Shown: in pieces, positions 6,050-9,050 of the stretch
Position numbering within the stretch: the first letter of the stretch is position 1
Layout: each line of letters starts with the position of its first letter
NCBI GenBank assembly: GCA_964471535.1
Contig: CAYYHA010000174.1
Span: 1-9,050, forward strand
Origin: CAYYHA01 sp964471535
Lineage (GTDB): Bacteria > Myxococcota > Myxococcia > SLRQ01
Length of the DNA: 9,050 nt
Reading direction: 5' to 3'
Notes under the pieces: model-generated
What the model was told of the DNA's origin: nothing
Seen by the model: only the letters and a program-made list of their open reading frames with translations
The model's database searches: none
Position numbers and translations under genes: made by a program

Positions 6050-6084
6050 GCGGGTCGGGCCCGGAGACACAGGGGGTTTTCGCC

Positions 6085-6447
6085 TTGAAGAAGAAGGACC
6101 TGGAGAGGTTCCGTAAGATCCTCGAGGAGTCGCGCCGGAAGCTCATCGCCCAGGCAAGAAAGAGTCTGGCCGAGGACACGGTGCTCGACACCGACGATCT
6201 GCCCGACGAAATCGACCTGGCCAGCTCCGAGTATGCGCAGTCGATGGTGCTGCGCCTGCGGGATCGGGAGAAGTTCTTGCTGCGCAAGATAGAGAAGGCC
6301 CTCGATCGCATCGACGCGGGTGAGTTCGGCATCTGCGAGAGCTGCGGCGAGGAGATCAGCCTCCGGCGCCTGGAGGCGCGGCCGGTGACCACCCTCTGCA
6401 TCCGCTGCAAGGAGGAGCAGGAGCGGGTGGAGAAGTCCTTCGGCTGA
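6085..6447 (+). CDS. dksA: RNA polymerase-binding transcription factor DksA
   Basis: DksA enters the secondary channel of RNA polymerase and, with ppGpp, adjusts initiation at rRNA and amino-acid promoters. This 120-residue copy has the N-terminal coiled coil with the tip motif D41-x2-D44-x-A46 (LPDEIDLAS), equivalent to the DxxDxA acidic tip that is essential in E. coli DksA. It also has a classic four-Cys zinc finger, C84-E-S-C87 and C105-I-R-C108, followed by a short basic/acidic helix. The RRLEARP segment (94-100) is the family signature. It lacks about 30 N-terminal residues present in E. coli DksA (151 residues), as is usual for shorter homologues. The start is TTG 6085, giving MKKKDLERF, with AGGGGG (6071-6076) 8 nt upstream; no ATG or GTG lies in a better place. 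It stands alone on its strand, divergent from the cyclase gene and convergent with the glycosyltransferase gene. Confidence 0.95.
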   Translation: MKKKDLERFRKILEESRRKLIAQARKSLAEDTVLDTDDLPDEIDLASSEYAQSMVLRLRDREKFLLRKIEKALDRIDAGEFGICESCGEEISLRRLEARPVTTLCIRCKEEQERVEKSFG

Positions 6448-6461
6448 CGGCGGCCAGGGAG

Positions 6462-6476
6462 CGCCGCCCCGCGGCG
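6462..6476. terminator. GC hairpin between convergent dksA and glycosyltransferase genes
   Basis: CGCCGC (6462-6467) pairs perfectly with GCGGCG (6471-6476) around a CCC loop, 15 nt after the dksA stop. No T-tract follows on either strand, so termination is only suggested by position. The rest of the 100-nt gap (6448-6547) shows nothing else. Confidence 0.25.
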
Positions 6477-6547
6477 GGGGTCCGGTGGCGTCCCGCGGTG
6501 CTTCCGAACGGCGCCTGGCGCTCGTGGAACGGGTGGAGCCACTTCGC

Positions 6548-8212
6548 TCAAGGTGCCCCATCGCCGGAGCGGGCAACAAGACGGCCATCGACCAGCAGCT
6601 CGCTCGCGCGGCGCCCCTGAACCTCGAGGGTGAGGCCCGCACCGCCGTCGGGCACGGTCACCGTGGCCTCGTCCGCCTGACCAGGGGCAAGCGGTGCCTC
6701 CCAGAGAACCTGGGCCCCCGAGCGGACGCGTAGAAGCAGCGGCGCACCGCGGTCGTGCCGGTATCGGAGGCGGTAGGTGCCGTGCGCGTCCGCCCAGGTG
6801 ATCCGGCGGGAACGGCCGCTGGGGTGCGGTGAGAGGCGTACCCACCACCGGCCGTGCCGGTAGACGGCCTGCGTGATGAGGGCCGCCCGCCCCCGGTCCG
6901 AGCCGGAGCACTCCCAGCCCCAGAGGTTGGGGTTGAAGTAGTCGCAGGGCTCGGTGCCCAGCGAGACCTCGGCGGCGCGGATTCGCTCGGCGAGGGTGCG
7001 GCGGGGGAGGAGGCCGCGCACGAAGCCGACTCCGAGCGGGACGACGACGAAGGCGAGGGCGCCGGCGACGAGGCGGCGCTGCAGGCGGGCCCACCGCTGT
7101 GCGGTCATCGGTCGGGCCGCCGGGGACGGCACGGGCCCGGCGCGCACCTCCGCCGGCGCCAGCGCGCCCGCGACGGTCGCGGCCGCCACGGCGAGGCTGC
7201 CGAGGACGAAGGGGAGCCGAAAGTAGCGGTAGGGGGCGTGGAAGGCGAGCGGGACGGCGATGGGCAGGGCCAGGAGTGCCGCCTCGGCAAAGCGGCGCCG
7301 CCACAGGAGCACGCCGAGCGCAACCGGCACCAAGAGCAGCGGCGGAAAGGCGCTTGCCACCTCACCGAGGACGTGCAGGAGCCTAGGCCCCCACTCGCGC
7401 CACACGAAGTCGTCCACGTGGCTGTGCAGGGCCATCTGGCCGCCGCGGCGCACCAGGATGCGGTGGTACCCGGTGGTCAGGGGACCGCCGAACCAGGCCC
7501 AGTTGAGGGCGAGGAGGGCGAGCACCGGCCCGGCGCCGGCCAGTGCGGCGGAGAGGAGGCTCCGCCCCTCGCGGCGCAGGAGGTAGAAGAGCGCCAGTGC
7601 AGGGGCGACCAGGACGTTGGTGAACTTCGCAAGGATCGAGACGCCCATCGAGAAGCCCGCCAGCGCAGGACGGCCGCCCAGCGCGGCATCGAAGCTCGCC
7701 AGCAGCAGCGCCGTGTAGAGGACGTCGTTGGAGAAGCTGTAGAGGCTGTCCCCTTGGAAGGAGGCGGCGGCAAAGAGCGCGGCGCCGATGGCGGCCGCCC
7801 AGGCCGGGGCGATCCGGCTGCCGATGCGGAAGACGAGAAGCGGCAGGCACAGCCAGAGCCCCACGTTGAAGAGGAGCGCACCCCAGGGCCCCAGCCCATG
7901 GATGAGGGGCAGCGCGAGCAGCGGCAACAGGATGGGATGCTTGGGCAGCCACCGCCTGCCGTCGGCGGCCAGCGCAATGTTGGACCAGGCGGGATCGAGG
8001 TTGCGATTCCAGCCCAGGTCCTGCGTGTACCAGCTCTCGGCCTGTTTGCCCCGCTGCTCGAAGCTGCCGTCCTCGATGAGGCCCTGGGCGACCGTGAAGT
8101 AGAACGCCCCATCCCCCTTCAGCCAGCGGTACGGCTCGAGTCGCGAGGCGAGGTGCACCGCAGCCGCGGTGACACCCACGAGGACGACGGCGAGGAGGTG
8201 GCGCCGGCTCAC
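6548..8212 (-). CDS. GT-C-type membrane glycosyltransferase (GT39/GT83-like) with C-terminal soluble domain
   Basis: This 554-residue protein has a first membrane helix at about 5-23, followed by a periplasmic loop GDGAFYFTVAQGLIEDGSF (33-51). D34 would be the catalytic-type Asp of polyprenyl-phosphate-sugar-dependent GT-C enzymes. Further family landmarks are KHPILLPLLALPLIHGLG (91-108), SNDVLYTALLLASFDAAL (161-178) and GVSILAKFTNVLVAPALAL (190-208). About ten to twelve membrane segments end near residue 400. The last ~135 residues (420-554) are hydrophilic and beta-rich, with two Cys (C423, C435) that might form a disulphide, and look like an extracytoplasmic carbohydrate-binding or accessory module. 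Sugar donor and acceptor cannot be read from the sequence. GTG 8212 overlaps the stop of the upstream zinc-ribbon/FHA gene by 4 nt (GTGA), so translation is probably coupled. It converges on dksA. Confidence 0.85.
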   Translation of the reverse strand: MSRRHLLAVVLVGVTAAAVHLASRLEPYRWLKGDGAFYFTVAQGLIEDGSFEQRGKQAESWYTQDLGWNRNLDPAWSNIALAADGRRWLPKHPILLPLLALPLIHGLGPWGALLFNVGLWLCLPLLVFRIGSRIAPAWAAAIGAALFAAASFQGDSLYSFSNDVLYTALLLASFDAALGGRPALAGFSMGVSILAKFTNVLVAPALALFYLLRREGRSLLSAALAGAGPVLALLALNWAWFGGPLTTGYHRILVRRGGQMALHSHVDDFVWREWGPRLLHVLGEVASAFPPLLLVPVALGVLLWRRRFAEAALLALPIAVPLAFHAPYRYFRLPFVLGSLAVAAATVAGALAPAEVRAGPVPSPAARPMTAQRWARLQRRLVAGALAFVVVPLGVGFVRGLLPRRTLAERIRAAEVSLGTEPCDYFNPNLWGWECSGSDRGRAALITQAVYRHGRWWVRLSPHPSGRSRRITWADAHGTYRLRYRHDRGAPLLLRVRSGAQVLWEAPLAPGQADEATVTVPDGGAGLTLEVQGRRASELLVDGRLVARSGDGAP

Positions 8213-9050
8213 CCCGCTTCGATGCGCAGGAGATGGGTGCCCACGAGGACCAGATCGCCCACCGACAGCTTCGTTCGCTGTCGCAGTCGCAGGTAGCTGC
8301 CGTTGGAGGAGCCGACGTCCTCGAAGTAGACGCTGGCGTCGGCCTTCACGGTGAGGCGGGCGTGGCGTCCAGAGACGAAGCCGTCGGAGGGGAAGCGGAT
8401 CTCACCTTCCTCCCTGCCGAGGAGCACGCTGCCTTCCGTGAGGGGCCAGATGGCGCCCGTACCCCCGCCCTCGAGGTGCTGCACCAGGCGGACGAGGTAG
8501 CCCGGGTCGGGGGAGCCCCAGACTTTGGGCTCGCCCGGCTGCCAATCGGGGGCGGGCATGGCCTCGAGCACGAGGCGCTGGTGTCCGAGGCGGATCTCGC
8601 TGCCCGAGCCGAGGCGAATCGACTCCCCCGGGGGGACCTTCAGCCAAGTGCCGCTGCCGCTTTGAAGGTCCTCGATCTCCAGAGTCCCGCCCGTGAGGAG
8701 GAGGGCGCAGTGGGCGCCCGCCACGTAGGGGTCGTCCGGTATGAGGAGGGTGCCCTCGCTTCGACCCACCACGGTGCGCTGCGCCGAGAGCGAGAAGGTG
8801 CCCGCTGTCGCACCGTCGGCGCGCACCAGCACGACGCGGAAAGCGGGACGCGCCAGTGCCTCCGCGTCGACGGCGTGGAGCATCTGCGTCCCGTGCGTGG
8901 CCGCGGGGGGCTCGCCAGGGACCGGTGCCTCCGCGCCGCAGCTGCCGCAGAACCTGTGCCCCGCGGCGACGGGCGTGCCGCAGCGCGGGCAGGGTCGTTC
9001 GACCCCCGGCGCCGCGCTGGGGCTAGACGGGGCGGGCGCACCCTGGGCGC
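8209..9050 (-). CDS. Zinc-ribbon + double FHA domain protein, 5' end outside window
   Basis: The frame is open without a stop from 8209 to the right edge, so the ATG at 8883 is most likely internal and the gene starts beyond 9050. Upstream of that ATG the frame encodes a zinc ribbon, C-P-R-C-G then x9 then F-C-G-S-C-G (Cys codons at 8989-8991, 8980-8982, 8947-8949, 8938-8940), followed by a Pro/Ala linker. Numbering from M8883, FHA-1 spans about 34-107 and FHA-2 about 150-222. FHA-2 has the full phosphothreonine-binding set: G156-R157, S171-G-R-H174 and S192-S-N-G-S196. FHA-1 keeps GRS (40-42) and H58, but the Ser of the SxxH motif is Ala (A55-G-A-H58) and the Asn site reads SGSGTW, so it may not bind phosphopeptides. 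At least 279 residues are present, with no membrane segment in the visible part. It is coupled to the downstream glycosyltransferase by a GTGA overlap. Confidence 0.9.
   Translation of the reverse strand, partial: AQGAPAPSSPSAAPGVERPCPRCGTPVAAGHRFCGSCGAEAPVPGEPPAATHGTQMLHAVDAEALARPAFRVVLVRADGATAGTFSLSAQRTVVGRSEGTLLIPDDPYVAGAHCALLLTGGTLEIEDLQSGSGTWLKVPPGESIRLGSGSEIRLGHQRLVLEAMPAPDWQPGEPKVWGSPDPGYLVRLVQHLEGGGTGAIWPLTEGSVLLGREEGEIRFPSDGFVSGRHARLTVKADASVYFEDVGSSNGSYLRLRQRTKLSVGDLVLVGTHLLRIEAG

Noticed and set aside
6854..8296. Plus-strand open frame of 480 codons opposite the glycosyltransferase gene
   Set aside because: Its translation is Gly/Glu/Arg/Ala-rich without motifs, while the minus strand encodes a membrane protein with family landmarks and coupled overlap with the FHA gene.
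8884..9050. Treating the FHA gene as complete with ATG at 8883
   Set aside because: The same frame continues without a stop to the window edge and encodes a zinc ribbon, so the ATG is most likely internal.
1..9050. CRISPR array, IS element, prophage or toxin-antitoxin locus
   Set aside because: No regularly spaced repeats, transposase or integrase motifs, terminal inverted repeats or small paired genes were seen.

Overview
The window comes from a very GC-rich (roughly 70% by eye) bacterial chromosome. A DksA-type regulator and a probable lipoprotein point to a diderm. The mix of a DksA with a TTG start, a DUF2400/TIGR02757 protein, a zinc-ribbon/FHA protein and a diadenylate cyclase of the 'archaeal' DacZ build would fit a high-GC deltaproteobacterial lineage (Desulfobacterota/Myxococcota-like). 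That placement is inference and cannot be settled from sequence reading alone. I see no insertion sequence, phage gene, CRISPR array or toxin-antitoxin pair; this looks like a core chromosomal neighbourhood.

Layout, left to right. Positions 1-42 are the 3' part of a CAT-anticodon tRNA, followed at once by a long perfect-but-for-one-bulge hairpin (50-80). Next, on +, comes a UPF0104/LPG-synthase-type integral membrane protein (186-1133). After a 147-nt gap there is a tight + strand group: a small Rieske [2Fe-2S] protein (1281-1598), an ISOC1-like cysteine hydrolase (1602-2225), a DUF2400/TIGR02757 protein with four C-terminal cysteines (2222-3178, start overlapping the previous stop by 4 nt) and a large TPR-like probable lipoprotein (3203-5062). 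The end of the lipoprotein gene overlaps, tail to tail, the end of a minus-strand diadenylate cyclase gene (4971-5885).

The cyclase is divergent from dksA (6085-6447, +). The shared intergenic region carries a perfect TTGACA box, a tandem 10-mer repeat touching that box, and a potential leader hairpin. After dksA there is a short convergent gap. Two minus-strand genes follow, translationally coupled by a GTGA overlap: a zinc-ribbon + double-FHA protein whose reading frame runs off the right edge (8209-9050), then a GT-C-type membrane glycosyltransferase with an extra soluble C-terminal domain (6548-8212).

How they may work together: the centre of the window pairs two global nucleotide-linked regulators head to head, c-di-AMP synthesis and the ppGpp partner DksA. 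The left group combines a redox protein, a small-molecule hydrolase and a possible Fe-S DNA-lesion-type enzyme; no shared pathway is demonstrated. The right pair suggests a phospho-dependent (FHA) scaffold or regulator made together with an envelope glycan enzyme.
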